DNA of 64,000 bases, taken from Faecalibacterium duncaniae (lineage in GTDB: Bacteria; Bacillota; Clostridia; Oscillospirales; Ruminococcaceae). The first letter of the stretch is position 1. The number at the start of each line of letters is the position of its first letter. The notes beneath the pieces are model-generated. The model was not told the DNA's origin. It searched no databases and was given only the letters and a program-made list of their open reading frames with translations. Below are positions 27,877 to 37,652 of the stretch, in pieces. The translations under genes and the position numbers were made by a program. The DNA lies in the NCBI RefSeq assembly GCF_010509575.1, contig NZ_CP048437.1, positions 496,001-560,000 on the forward strand, written 5' to 3'.

Positions 27877-28079
27877 GAAAAGGTACTGCACATAACGGCA
27901 GGCGGTTAGCCCACACTTCCGGAAGGAGGTGAGAGCGATGCCTATTACTTTGACGTTCCATATTTTTGGACTGGTATTTACCATCAAGGTGAAAAGCGAA
28001 AACCGCCACCCTGCACGGTGACGGTTTTCTAACCAAAACTTAAACCACTAGGGCTAACCGCTTGTCGCAGTGCCTTTTC
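27877..28079. repeat. long-range inverted repeats around small-peptide gene
   Basis: Left arm: GAAAAGGTACTGC (27877-27889) and GCGGTTAGCCC (27902-27912). Right arm on the other strand: GGGCTAACCGC (28051-28061) and GCAGTGCCTTTTC (28067-28079). The arms flank the peptide gene and begin at the predicted start points of both convergent transcripts. Confidence 0.8.
27938..28021 (+). CDS. 27-residue hydrophobic/basic peptide, candidate type I toxin
   Basis: ATG 27938 follows GGAGGT by seven bases. The peptide begins Met-Pro-Ile-Thr-Leu-Thr-Phe-His-Ile-Phe-Gly, is hydrophobic up to residue 17 and ends basic (Lys-Val-Lys...Arg-His-Pro-Ala-Arg). It has its own promoter and is faced by an antisense promoter, and its stop codon lies in a bidirectional hairpin. 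This layout matches type I toxin-antitoxin loci such as par/fst. Toxicity is inferred, not shown. Confidence 0.65.
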   Translation: MPITLTFHIFGLVFTIKVKSENRHPAR

Positions 28080-28080
28080 T
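27988..28080 (-). ncRNA. predicted antisense RNA (antitoxin candidate)
   Basis: On the minus strand TTGACA (28115-28110) and TATACT (28092-28087) with 17-bp spacer form a near-consensus promoter. The RNA would start near 28080 and end at the hairpin formed by AAAACCGTCACC / GGTGGCGGTTTT (27999-28028), followed on this strand by CGCTTTTC. It overlaps the last third of the peptide gene. Length about 90 nt. Confidence 0.65.
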
Positions 28081-28086
28081 ATTTGT

Positions 28087-28115
28087 AGTATAGTGATTTT
28101 TTCTTGTTTTGTCAA
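28087..28115 (-). promoter_or_regulatory. promoter of antisense RNA
   Basis: TTGACA and TATACT on the minus strand, exactly 17 bp apart; the strongest promoter match in this region. Confidence 0.75.
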
Positions 28116-28133
28116 GAGGCGGAAGGATATACG

Positions 28134-29296
28134 ATGGAGTGCAGATTGAAAGCAAAAAAATGCGGCGGCTGTCCGATGCTGGGGCTGGATTATGCCGAGC
28201 AGCTCAAACAAAAAGAAGCCGCTGTCCGTAAGCTGGTGGGGAAATACGGCCCGGTGGCTCCCATCCGGGGCGCGGAAAACCCCTGCCATTACCGCAATAA
28301 GGTGATCTCTACCTTTGCAGCGGGCCCCGGCGGGAAACTGGTGTCCGGCATCTATGCGGCAGGCACGCATAAAGTGCTGCCTGTGGAAAGCTGCCTGCTG
28401 CAGGACGAAGTGCTGGACACCGTGATGCAGGCGGTGCGGGCGGCGGCCAGCACCTGCCGTTACCAGCCTTACAATGAGGACAAGGGCACCGGCCTGCTCC
28501 GCCACTGCCTGCTGCGGCGCGGCGTGGTGTCCGGGCAGGTGATGGTGGTATTGGTGACCGCCCAGCCGGTTCTGCCCGGGGCAAAAAACTTTGTCCGTGC
28601 TCTGCTGGCCGAAGCCGAAAAGCGCCATGTCCCCGTGACCACCGTGGTGCAGAACTACAACCCCCGCCGCACCAGCGTGGTGCTGGGCGAAGAGGAAAAG
28701 GTGCTCTACGGCAAGGGCTTCATTCTGGATACCCTCTGCGGCAAGACCTATGCCCTGAGCCCCCGGAGTTTCTACCAGATCAACCATGACCAGACCGAGG
28801 TGCTGTATGGTCTGGCTGTGGAAGCCGCCCGCCTGACCGGCAAAGAGGTGGTGCTGGATGCCTACTGCGGCATTGGCACCATCGGTCTGACCGCCAGCGG
28901 CAGGGCAAAGCAGGTGGTGGGCGTGGAGCTGAACCGGGACGCTGTCCGGGATGCCATCGGCAACGCAAGGCACAACGACGTGAAAAACGCCCGCTTCTTT
29001 GCCGCCGATGCCACCCAGTGGATCACAGAAGCGGCGGCCGCCGGGCAGAGAGCAGATGTCATTTTCATGGACCCGCCCCGCGAAGGCTCCACCCCCCAGT
29101 TCATCGAGAGCGTGGCCCGCATGGCCCCCAAACGGGTGGTCTATGTCAGCTGCAACCCCGAGACTATGGCCCGTGATCTTGCCCTCCTGACCGCCAAAGG
29201 CTACCGCGCCGAGGGCTTTACCCCTGTTGATCTCTTCCCCCAGACCGCCCATTGTGAGGTGGTCTGCGCGCTGACCAGATCACAGAAGTCCAAAGG

Positions 29297-29300
<4 letters not shown>
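28134..29300 (+). CDS. 23S rRNA uracil-5 methyltransferase, RlmD/RumA family
   Basis: Encodes 388 residues, GGAAGGA seven bases before ATG 28134. It methylates a uracil at C5 in rRNA or tRNA using S-adenosylmethionine. The N-terminus has the iron-sulfur cysteines Cys3, Cys10 and Cys13 (Lys-Lys-Cys-Gly-Gly-Cys-Pro) and a fourth in Val-Glu-Ser-Cys; the methylase has Asp-Ala-Tyr-Cys-Gly-Ile-Gly-Thr, Asp-Pro-Pro-Arg and the catalytic Cys in Val-Ser-Cys-Asn-Pro. The usual N-terminal TRAM domain is missing, common in this subgroup. The next gene overlaps by four bases. Confidence 0.88.
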
Positions 29301-30420
<1,120 letters not shown>

Positions 30421-30421
<1 letters not shown>

Positions 30422-30472
30422 AAAGGGACTGCTGCACTGGGATCTCCCCCTGTGCGGCAGTCCCTTTCCTTG
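30421..30472 (+). terminator. terminator of methyltransferase-GGDEF operon
   Basis: AAAGGGACTGCTGCAC pairs with GTGCGGCAGTCCCTTT, followed by CCTTG. The stem overlaps the GGDEF stop. Confidence 0.75.
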
Positions 30473-30590
30473 TTCTGGCAGGGCACGGTGCGCAATGGCG
30501 TGATTTGAACTGGCTTTTTTGCATTTCCTGTACTATAATAAAGAACTGTGAAGTTTACACCCGCTATCACTGGGAAAGGAGAATCACCCC

Positions 30591-32330
30591 TTGAATAAAA
30601 TGCTTACCCACCTGAACGGCTACAAGCGCGAGGCTGTGCTTGCACCGCTGTTCAAGATGCTGGAAGCCACGTTCGACCTGTTTGTGCCGCTGGTCATGGC
30701 AGACATCGTCAACGTGGGCATTGCAGCACATGATTTCCACTATATCCTTGTGCGGTGCGGCATCCTGCTGCTGCTGGCCGTTGTGGGCCTTGCCTGCAGC
30801 CTGACGGCCCAGTATTTCTCGGCCAAGGCGGCGGTGGGCTATTCCACCTCCCTGCGCCATGCCCTGTTTGAGCACATCCAGAGGCTTGGCTTTACCGAGA
30901 TGGATACCATGGGCACCAGCACCCTCATCACCCGCATGACCAGTGACATCAATCAGGTGCAGAGCGGTCTGAACCTCTTCCTGCGCCTGTTCCTGCGCAG
31001 CCCGTTCGTGGTGGTTGGTGCCATGGTCATGGCGTTCACCGTGAATGTGCGGGCCGCCTGGATCTTTGTGGTCGCCATCCCGCTGCTGAGCGTGGTGGTG
31101 TTCGGGGTCATGGTCATCACCAACCCGCTGTACAAAACGGCCCAGGCCCGGCTGGACCGTGTGCTGGGCCTGACCCGCGAGAACCTGACCGGTGTGCGCG
31201 TGGTCCGCGCCTTTGATAAGGAGCAGAGCGAGATCGACCGCTTTGAGTCGGCCAACGATCTGCTGACCCGGATGCAGCTCCATGTGGGCCACATCTCCTC
31301 CCTGATGAGCCCGCTGACCTACGTCATCATCAATCTGGCCATCGTGGCTCTGCTCTATGTGGGCAGCATCGAGATCAATGTGGGCGGCATGGCCTCCGGC
31401 GATGTGATCGCGCTGGTGAACTACATGAACCAGATCCTGGTGGAGCTGGTCAAACTGGCAAACCTCATCGTGCAGGTGAGCAAGGCGCTGGCCTGTGCCG
31501 GCCGTGTGCAGGCTGTGCTGGACACCGAGCCCGGCATGGAATTCCCCGCGGCCCTCAAGGGCGAGGCACCTGCAGACAAGGCCGGGGACGCTGTCCGGTT
31601 CGACCATGTCAGCCTGACCTACGCCGGTGCCGGTGCCCCCAGCCTGACCGATATCAGTTTTACCGCAAAGCGCGGCCAGACCATTGGTGTCATCGGCGGC
31701 ACGGGCAGCGGCAAATCCAGCCTCATCAGCCTGATCCCCCGCTTCTATGATGCCACGGAGGGCACCGTGGAGATCCTGGGCCGTCCGGCGCAGGAGTACC
31801 CCCGCGCGGCTCTGCGCGGCAGTGTGGCGGTCGTGATGCAGAAAGCCCAGCTGTTTGGCGGCACCATCCGTTCCAACCTGCTGTGGGGCAACAAAAACGC
31901 GGCGGACGCTGACCTGTGGGCCGCACTGGAGACTGCGCAGGCTGCGGATTTTGTCAGGGCAAAGCCCCTTGGGCTGGACGAGCCTGTGGAGCAGGGCGGC
32001 CGGAACCTGTCCGGCGGCCAGAAGCAGCGCCTGACCATTGCCCGTGCGCTGGTGGGCAAGCCCGAGATCCTGATCCTGGACGACAGCGCCAGCGCGCTGG
32101 ACTACGCCACCGATGCGGCCCTGCGCAAGGCGCTGGCCGCTCTGCCCGGTGACCTGACCGTGTTCATCGTGAGCCAGCGTGCCGCCAGTCTGCAGCACGC
32201 CGACCAGATCATCGTGCTGGATGACGGCAGGATGGTGGGTCTGGGCAGGCACGCCGATCTGCTGAAGAACTGCCCCGTTTACGAGGAGATCTACGCCAGC
32301 CAGTTCAAGAAAGGGGATGCGCAGAAATGA
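30591..32330 (+). CDS. ABC exporter half-transporter with degenerate ATPase site
   Basis: Encodes 579 residues: six membrane helices (1-320) and an ATPase domain. Walker A Gly-Thr-Gly-Ser-Gly-Lys-Ser (370-376) and signature Leu-Ser-Gly-Gly-Gln are canonical. The catalytic Glu after Walker B is Asp498 (Leu-Asp-Asp-Ser-Ala-Ser) and the switch His is Gln529 (Val-Ser-Gln-Arg). These are the changes seen in the non-hydrolysing half of heterodimeric exporters such as TM287/288. It is coupled by an ATGA overlap to its partner. Substrate unknown; drugs or peptides are possible. Confidence 0.93.
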   Translation: MNKMLTHLNGYKREAVLAPLFKMLEATFDLFVPLVMADIVNVGIAAHDFHYILVRCGILLLLAVVGLACSLTAQYFSAKAAVGYSTSLRHALFEHIQRLGFTEMDTMGTSTLITRMTSDINQVQSGLNLFLRLFLRSPFVVVGAMVMAFTVNVRAAWIFVVAIPLLSVVVFGVMVITNPLYKTAQARLDRVLGLTRENLTGVRVVRAFDKEQSEIDRFESANDLLTRMQLHVGHISSLMSPLTYVIINLAIVALLYVGSIEINVGGMASGDVIALVNYMNQILVELVKLANLIVQVSKALACAGRVQAVLDTEPGMEFPAALKGEAPADKAGDAVRFDHVSLTYAGAGAPSLTDISFTAKRGQTIGVIGGTGSGKSSLISLIPRFYDATEGTVEILGRPAQEYPRAALRGSVAVVMQKAQLFGGTIRSNLLWGNKNAADADLWAALETAQAADFVRAKPLGLDEPVEQGGRNLSGGQKQRLTIARALVGKPEILILDDSASALDYATDAALRKALAALPGDLTVFIVSQRAASLQHADQIIVLDDGRMVGLGRHADLLKNCPVYEEIYASQFKKGDAQK

Positions 32331-34102
32331 GTGCAAAAGCAAAGAGTAAGCTGACCCCGGAACAGCGCAACGCAACGCTTCGGCGTGTGCTGGAAAAGAT
32401 CCGCCCTTACGGCTTTTTTGTGGTGTGCAGTCTGATCGTGGCCGCTGTGAGCGTGGCTGCCCAGCTGTATATCCCCATCCTCTGCGGCAGCGCCATTGAT
32501 ATGATGCTGGGCAAGGGGAATGTGGACTTCAACGGTGTTCTGCGCATCGTGGTGGAGATCGTGATCGTGGCCGTAGTGGCTGCATTTGCCCAGTGGCTGC
32601 TGAGTGTCTGCAACAACCGCATCACCTTCTCGGTCAGCCGGGACCTGCGCAACGCCGCGCTCCGTAAGATCCAGACCCTGCCGCTCTCTTATCTGGACAG
32701 TCATCCCTCCGGCGATATCGTCAGCCGCATGGTCGCCGATGTGGACACCTTTGCGGACGGCCTGCTCATGGGCTTTACCCAGCTGTTCAGCGGCGTGCTG
32801 ACCATCCTTGGCACCCTGCTGTTCATGCTCGGCGAAAATGTGCCCATCACGCTGGTGGTGGTCTGCATCACCCCGCTGAGCCTGGTGGTGGCAAACTTCC
32901 TTGCCAAGCGCAGCTACAAGTATTTCCAGGGCCAGAGCACCGTGCGCGGCGAGCAGACCGCCCTGGTCAACGAGATGATCGAGGGCCAGAAGGTCGTGCA
33001 GGCCTTTGGCCATGAGGCCGAGAGCCTTGCCGCCTTTGACGAGGTGAATGGCCGCCTGCAGAGCGTGAGCCTGAAGGCCATCTTCTTCTCCAGCATGACC
33101 AACCCCGCCACCCGCTTTGTGAACAACATCGTTTATGCAGGTGTCGGTCTGGTGGGTGCCGTTTACGCTGTGGCGGGCGGCATCACCATCGGCCAGCTGA
33201 GCATCTTCCTGAACTATGCCAACCAGTACACCAAGCCCTTCAATGAGATCTCCGGCGTGGTCACCGAGCTGCAGAACGCACTGGCCTGCGCGGCCCGTGT
33301 GTTCGAGCTGCTGGATGCCGAGGACCAGGTGCCTGAGGCGGAGAACGCCAAGGTGCTGGAGACCGACGGCCATGTGGAGCTGAAGGACGTTTCCTTCCGC
33401 TACCTGCCGGACCGCCCCCTCATCGAGGGCCTGAATCTGGATGTGAAGCCCGGCCAGCGCATCGCCATCGTCGGCCCTACCGGCTGCGGCAAGACCACCC
33501 TCATCAACCTGCTCATGCGGTTCTACGATGTCAACGGCGGCTCCATTGAGGTGGCCGGGAATGATATCCGCAGCCTGACCCGCGCCTCCCTGCGCGGCAG
33601 CTACGGCATGGTGCTGCAGGAGACCTGGCTGCGTGCCGGTACCGTGCGGGAGAACATTGCCTACGGCAAGCCCGATGCCACTGAGGAAGAGATCGTTGCC
33701 GCCGCCAAAGCGGCCCACGCCGACAGCTTCATCCGCCGCCTGCCCAAGGGTTACGATACCGTCATTGCTGAGGACGGCGGCAACATCAGTCAGGGCCAGA
33801 AGCAGCTGCTCTGCATCGCCCGCGTGATGCTCTGCCTGCCCCCCATGCTGATTTTGGACGAGGCGACCTCCTCCATCGACACCCGCACCGAGGTGCGCAT
33901 CCAGGCTGCCTTTGCCCGGATGATGCAGGGCCGCACCAGCTTTATCGTGGCCCACCGCCTGTCCACCATCCGTGAGGCCGATGTCATCCTTGTGATGAAG
34001 GATGGCCACATCGTGGAGCAGGGCGACCACGACACCCTGCTGGCGCAGGGCGGCTTCTATGCCAAGCTCTATAACAGCCAGTTCGAGGGCGTGGAGACCT
34101 GA
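32327..34102 (+). CDS. ABC exporter half-transporter with catalytic ATPase site
   Basis: Encodes 591 residues; membrane domain 25-330, ATPase domain after 360. Walker A Gly-Pro-Thr-Gly-Cys-Gly-Lys-Thr, catalytic Glu512 in Leu-Asp-Glu-Ala-Thr-Ser-Ser and switch His543 are intact, while the signature is altered to Ile-Ser-Gln-Gly-Gln. The altered signature completes the degenerate site of the partner at 30591, so together they make one active and one silent ATP site. Membrane complex; cargo unknown. Confidence 0.93.
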   Translation: MSAKAKSKLTPEQRNATLRRVLEKIRPYGFFVVCSLIVAAVSVAAQLYIPILCGSAIDMMLGKGNVDFNGVLRIVVEIVIVAVVAAFAQWLLSVCNNRITFSVSRDLRNAALRKIQTLPLSYLDSHPSGDIVSRMVADVDTFADGLLMGFTQLFSGVLTILGTLLFMLGENVPITLVVVCITPLSLVVANFLAKRSYKYFQGQSTVRGEQTALVNEMIEGQKVVQAFGHEAESLAAFDEVNGRLQSVSLKAIFFSSMTNPATRFVNNIVYAGVGLVGAVYAVAGGITIGQLSIFLNYANQYTKPFNEISGVVTELQNALACAARVFELLDAEDQVPEAENAKVLETDGHVELKDVSFRYLPDRPLIEGLNLDVKPGQRIAIVGPTGCGKTTLINLLMRFYDVNGGSIEVAGNDIRSLTRASLRGSYGMVLQETWLRAGTVRENIAYGKPDATEEEIVAAAKAAHADSFIRRLPKGYDTVIAEDGGNISQGQKQLLCIARVMLCLPPMLILDEATSSIDTRTEVRIQAAFARMMQGRTSFIVAHRLSTIREADVILVMKDGHIVEQGDHDTLLAQGGFYAKLYNSQFEGVET

Positions 34103-34109
34103 AAAAACC

Positions 34110-34147
34110 AAAATGGGAGATGTCGGCAGCGGCATCTCCCATTTTTT
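34110..34147. terminator. bidirectional terminator after ABC operon
   Basis: AAAATGGGAGATG and CATCTCCCATTTTTT pair around GTCGGCAGCGG. It also ends the convergent trigger-factor-like gene. Confidence 0.85.
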
Positions 34148-35081
34148 ATGCGATGGTTTCCAGCACCGGTTCCTCCGGCGGGGGAAGCAGAGTGGAGTGG
34201 GCTTCCACGAACTCTGCCGCCCGCTGGCTGGCGATGCCCTGCCGCACCTTGCGGAAATCGTTGGCAGGGAAGGTGCGCTCACCCTTCCAGTGTGCCAGTG
34301 CGGCCTCCACCTCGGCATCGGTGGGCCAGAGGTGTTCCCGCTCGGCCACCATCAGAAGGCCCAGACTGCCCCGCAGCTTCTGCTCTGCCTGTGCGTGGAG
34401 CTCAGTGCGGAACTGCTCCACGGTCTGGCCCCGCACCTTGAGGTACTGGTCAAAGTTGACGTTGTTGGCCTGCAGCCGCAGGTTGAAGTTCCGCTGTTCA
34501 GCAAAATAGTTGCCGGAGACCAGGTCCTTGGGCAGGGGGCCCTTGACACAGCCGCCCAGCTGGAAGATAAGCTCCCGGCGGGCCAGTGCCTTGGCCTGCG
34601 CACAGCGCTGGGCATAGAGCTCCCGTGCAACCTGCTGGCGCAGGGCCGCCTTGCCTGCGGCATCGGCGGCGCGGTCTTCATCGCCGTGCCGGGTGTTTAC
34701 TTCCAACTCAATGCTCACCTGCCGGATGGGCCGGGGCTGGATGGGCTGGGTGAAGCCGGTGTAACGTTCCAGCTCCAGCGGCGGCAGGCAGTAGAACTCT
34801 GCCCCCGCCCGGAAGCCTTCGGCCCGGTTGACGGCCAGCAGCTCAAAATCTGGATCGGTCACGGGCACCAGATGCTCTTTTTCCACAAGCTCCTGATATA
34901 ATGTGGAAAAACCGGTCAGGATAGCCCGGTTCACGGCGGCGGTCAGCAGATCCTCTTCCGTCTGCGGCGGGTTCTCTGCGGCCTGTTCGGCCTGAATGGC
35001 CGCTTCCAGCTCTTCGGCGCTGGCGGAGAATACCACCCGGCAGTCCCCGGGCTGGGGCATTCCGATATGTTCCAATACCAT
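34146..35081 (-). CDS. trigger-factor-like protein without PPIase domain
   Basis: Encodes 311 residues. The C-terminal half matches the substrate-binding arms of trigger factor (Asn-Phe-Asn-Leu-Arg-Leu-Gln, Tyr-Leu-Lys-Val-Arg-Gly-Gln-Thr-Val-Glu-Gln-Phe-Arg). The N-terminal ~100 residues resemble the ribosome-binding domain (Glu-Glu-Leu-Glu-Ala-Ala) but the Gly-Phe-Arg-Lys-Gly-Lys-x-Pro loop is missing, and the FKBP domain is absent (family length ~430). It may be a chaperone freed from the ribosome. The neighbouring minus-strand gene at 35097 is 15 bp away. Confidence 0.75.
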   Translation of the reverse strand: MVLEHIGMPQPGDCRVVFSASAEELEAAIQAEQAAENPPQTEEDLLTAAVNRAILTGFSTLYQELVEKEHLVPVTDPDFELLAVNRAEGFRAGAEFYCLPPLELERYTGFTQPIQPRPIRQVSIELEVNTRHGDEDRAADAAGKAALRQQVARELYAQRCAQAKALARRELIFQLGGCVKGPLPKDLVSGNYFAEQRNFNLRLQANNVNFDQYLKVRGQTVEQFRTELHAQAEQKLRGSLGLLMVAEREHLWPTDAEVEAALAHWKGERTFPANDFRKVRQGIASQRAAEFVEAHSTLLPPPEEPVLETIA

Positions 35082-35096
35082 TGCGGTGACCTCCTC

Positions 35097-35471
35097 TCAG
35101 CGGCTAAAGCTGACCATCAGTGCCAGCAGCACAACGGCCAGACAGAAATAGAGGATCTCGGCCCCCAGAACGGAGCGGTCGCCCTCCACATACATCTTTT
35201 CGGGATCTTCGGGGTCATAGTACAGTGTGACCGTTTCTCCGCTGGCCAAGCCCTTGCCTTTGGCGGCTTTGGGGTAGTGCAGGCGGTGGCTGCCGCCCTC
35301 GGTCTCGAACTCAAGCAGATAAGCCGTGCCGTCCCGGCTCTGAACGGTGCCTGCCACCCGGGCCTCCACACGCTGGCCCTTCTGCTGTAAGCGGCGGCGC
35401 TGCAGCACACTGCGCAGGCCCATGTAGAACATGATGCCCGCGCCGATGATGAAGATCAGAACATTGAACAT
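35097..35471 (-). CDS. DUF3592 membrane protein
   Basis: Encodes 124 residues. A hydrophobic segment at each end (1-18 and ~103-122) flanks a soluble beta-rich domain with Gly-Gly-Ser-His-Arg-Leu-His-Tyr-Pro and Val-Thr-Leu-Tyr-Tyr-Asp-Pro-Glu-Asp-Pro-Glu, the latter typical of DUF3592. Function of the family unknown. It is probably co-transcribed with the trigger-factor-like gene. Confidence 0.75.
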   Translation of the reverse strand: MFNVLIFIIGAGIMFYMGLRSVLQRRRLQQKGQRVEARVAGTVQSRDGTAYLLEFETEGGSHRLHYPKAAKGKGLASGETVTLYYDPEDPEKMYVEGDRSVLGAEILYFCLAVVLLALMVSFSR

Positions 35472-35619
35472 TCGGTTTCCCTCATTCCGTCATTACTCGC
35501 CCGGCGGCATACAGGCCGGACGGTCAGCTTTTATTGTACCATATTCCGGCCCAAATGCCCCTGTACGGAGTGCCCGAAATTTAGAGCATTTTTTTGTCGA
35601 ACAATTTTGAAAATAGTGC

Positions 35620-35647
35620 TTGACTTTTCTTGTGGCTGTGGTATAAT
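35620..35647 (+). promoter_or_regulatory. promoter of tRNA-Leu
   Basis: TTGACT (35620-35625) and TATAAT (35642-35647), spacer 16 bp, 45 bp before the tRNA. Confidence 0.85.
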
Positions 35648-35691
35648 AACTAACGTTCCGAGCCGAACGGCCCACGAACAAAACAGAATAT

Positions 35692-35778
35692 GCGGATATG
35701 GCGGAATTGGCAGACGCGTTAGATTCAGGTTCTAATCGGGGCAACTCGGTGGAGGTTCAAGTCCTCTTATCCGCACCA
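35692..35778 (+). tRNA. tRNA-Leu (anticodon CAG)
   Basis: Complete cloverleaf with acceptor GCGGATA/TATCCGC, anticodon arm TTAGA-TTCAGGT-TCTAA (anticodon CAG), long class II variable arm, T arm with GTTCAAGTC and an encoded CCA. A promoter and terminator surround it. Confidence 0.97.
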
Positions 35779-35789
35779 AACAATGAAAA

Positions 35790-35828
35790 TCCGAACCTTT
35801 TCTCGAAAGAGAAGGGTTCGGGTTTTTT
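35790..35828 (+). terminator. terminator of tRNA-Leu
   Basis: CCGAACCTTTTCTC and GAGAAGGGTTCGG with following GTTTTTT. Confidence 0.85.
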
Positions 35829-35914
35829 GTTTTCTCTGCGCTGGGATTTTCTGATTTACAAACCTGAAGTGCTGTATTATAATAAAGTAATCACACAACA
35901 GGAGGCTCCTCAGA

Positions 35915-37300
35915 ATGTCCCATTTGATCGAAACGGTATACAACCTGCTCTGGGGTGATTTGTTCACCCTGCCGGTAGGCGGCATCGGCATTTCGCTGAT
36001 GGCGGTGCTGCTGCTCACGGCGGGCGTGTTCTTCACCCTGCGCACCCGGCTGCTGCCCGTGCGGCTGTTCCGGGATATGATCGCCGCTGTCTGCGAAAAG
36101 AACCAGAGCATGGACAGCCTTTCCTCTTTTCAGACGCTCATCGTCTCCACGGCCACCCGGGTAGGCATGGGCAATCTGGTGGGCGTGGTGGCGGCGGTGT
36201 CTGCCGGTGGTGCCGGTGCGGTGTTCTGGATGTGGGTCACGGCCCTGTTGGGGGCCTCCACCTCCTTTGTGGAATCCACACTGGCCCAGAAGTACCGGCA
36301 GCCCGACCCGCTCTATGGCGGGCAGCGCGGCGGCCCGGCCTACTACATCCATGTGCTGGCCGAGCGCAAGCGGGGCAAAAAGCTGCGTCATTCCATCATC
36401 GCGGTGTTGTTTGCCATTTCGGGCCTCATCTGCTGGTGCGGCATCAGCCAGGTCATCAGCAACTCGGTCAGCTCTGCCTTTGCCAATGCGTTCTCCATCC
36501 CGCCCATTGTGACCACGGTGGTGCTGGTGGTACTCTCGGCGGTCATTGTCCTGCGCAAAGATGCCACCGTGAAAAGCCTGGATGTCATCGTGCCGATCAT
36601 GGCGGTCTGCTATTTCGTGATGACGGTCATCATCATTGCGGTAAATTTCCGCCAGCTGCCCGCTGTGCTGGGCCGCATCTTCTCGGAAGCCTTCGGCCTG
36701 CGGCAGGTGGCCGCGGGCGGCTTTGGCGCGGTGCTGATGAACGGTGTCAAGCGCGGCCTGTTCTCCAATGAAGCAGGCAGCGGTTCGGCCCCCTGTGCGG
36801 CAGCGGCTGCCTCCTGCGATGATCCCGTGAAGATGGGTTTTGTGCAGGCACTGGGTGTCCTGATCGACACGGTGGTCATCTGCAGCTGCACTGCCTTTAT
36901 GATGCTGCTGGCTCCCGCAAATGTCACCACTGGGCTGACCGGCATGGACCTGCTGCAGGCAGCGGCGCAGTACCATCTGGGCAGCTTTGGCGTGGTGTTC
37001 ATTGCCGTCACGCTGGCGCTGTTCAGCTTCTCCACCTTCATCGGCATCCTGTTCTATGCCCGCTCCAATGTGGCGTACCTCTTTGGTGACCGCTGGGGCT
37101 GGCAGACGGCCTATAAAGTGCTGGCCCTTGTCATGCTGATGGTGGGCGGCCTGGAAGCCTATACCGTGGTGTGGGATCTGGGCGACGTGGGCATCGGCTT
37201 GATGACCATATTCAATCTCATTGCCCTCTACCCCATGTCCGGCGAAGCCATTGCCGCCTTGCGGGATTACGAGCGCCGGAAACATCTGACCAAAAACTGA
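35915..37300 (+). CDS. sodium:alanine symporter (AgcS family)
   Basis: Encodes 461 residues; ACAGGAGG lies 10 bases before ATG 35915. About ten membrane helices. Family motifs: Thr-Arg-Val-Gly-Met-Gly-Asn-Leu-Val-Gly near residue 74, Gly-Gly-Pro-Ala-Tyr-Tyr-Ile and Gly-Leu-Phe-Ser-Asn-Glu-Ala-Gly-Ser-Gly. It imports alanine or glycine with sodium. A TATTATAATAAAG promoter-like stretch lies at 35875. It stands alone between the two tRNA genes. Confidence 0.93.
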   Translation: MSHLIETVYNLLWGDLFTLPVGGIGISLMAVLLLTAGVFFTLRTRLLPVRLFRDMIAAVCEKNQSMDSLSSFQTLIVSTATRVGMGNLVGVVAAVSAGGAGAVFWMWVTALLGASTSFVESTLAQKYRQPDPLYGGQRGGPAYYIHVLAERKRGKKLRHSIIAVLFAISGLICWCGISQVISNSVSSAFANAFSIPPIVTTVVLVVLSAVIVLRKDATVKSLDVIVPIMAVCYFVMTVIIIAVNFRQLPAVLGRIFSEAFGLRQVAAGGFGAVLMNGVKRGLFSNEAGSGSAPCAAAAASCDDPVKMGFVQALGVLIDTVVICSCTAFMMLLAPANVTTGLTGMDLLQAAAQYHLGSFGVVFIAVTLALFSFSTFIGILFYARSNVAYLFGDRWGWQTAYKVLALVMLMVGGLEAYTVVWDLGDVGIGLMTIFNLIALYPMSGEAIAALRDYERRKHLTKN

Positions 37301-37349
37301 CCCTGCCGACAGCTTCCGCAGAAAAGCTGCAAAAATCCGAAAAAAGTAG

Positions 37350-37378
37350 TTGACAAATCGCCCGCAGTCTGATAAAAT
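37350..37378 (+). promoter_or_regulatory. promoter of tRNA-Tyr
   Basis: TTGACA (37350-37355) and TAAAAT (37373-37378), spacer 17 bp. Confidence 0.85.
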
Positions 37379-37414
37379 AAATAAGTCGTCCGGCAACGGA
37401 CGTGAACAGAATTT

Positions 37415-37500
37415 GGGCGTGTTCCCGAGTGGCCAATGGGGACAGACTGTAAATCTGCTGCTTTTCAGCTTCGGTGGTTCGAATCCACCCGCGCCCACCA
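37415..37500 (+). tRNA. tRNA-Tyr (anticodon GTA)
   Basis: Acceptor GGGCGTG/CGCGCCC, anticodon arm CAGAC-TGTAAAT-CTG (anticodon GTA), class II variable arm, T loop GTTCGAATC and encoded CCA. Its 3' 16 bp are repeated at 55315-55330, making it a likely target of the island that follows. Confidence 0.97.
37482..37497 (+). repeat. left copy of 16-bp direct repeat (tRNA-Tyr 3' end)
   Basis: AATCCACCCGCGCCCA inside the tRNA-Tyr gene is found again at 55315-55330 in the same orientation, 17.8 kb away. It may be the attachment core of the intervening region. Confidence 0.6.
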
Positions 37501-37506
37501 AACAAG

Positions 37507-37551
37507 AAAAATCCGAACCTGTTTCCGATTGGAGAAGGGTTCGGATTTTTC
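37507..37551 (+). terminator. terminator of tRNA-Tyr
   Basis: AAAATCCGAACC and GGGTTCGGATTTTT stem with T run. Confidence 0.85.
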
Positions 37552-37652
37552 GTTTTCTTTGGGTACAGCAATGAAGGCTCCCGTGGACGGCGCAAAACTC
37601 CGATACCTTGTCATAGACCGTAAGCTGATAACAAGATTTGGAGGGTATGATT

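Noticed and set aside
30567..34318. Long minus-strand open frames opposite the ABC exporter genes
   Set aside because: His- and Gly-rich composition typical of reverse-frame reading of GC-rich genes; the plus strand is clearly coding.
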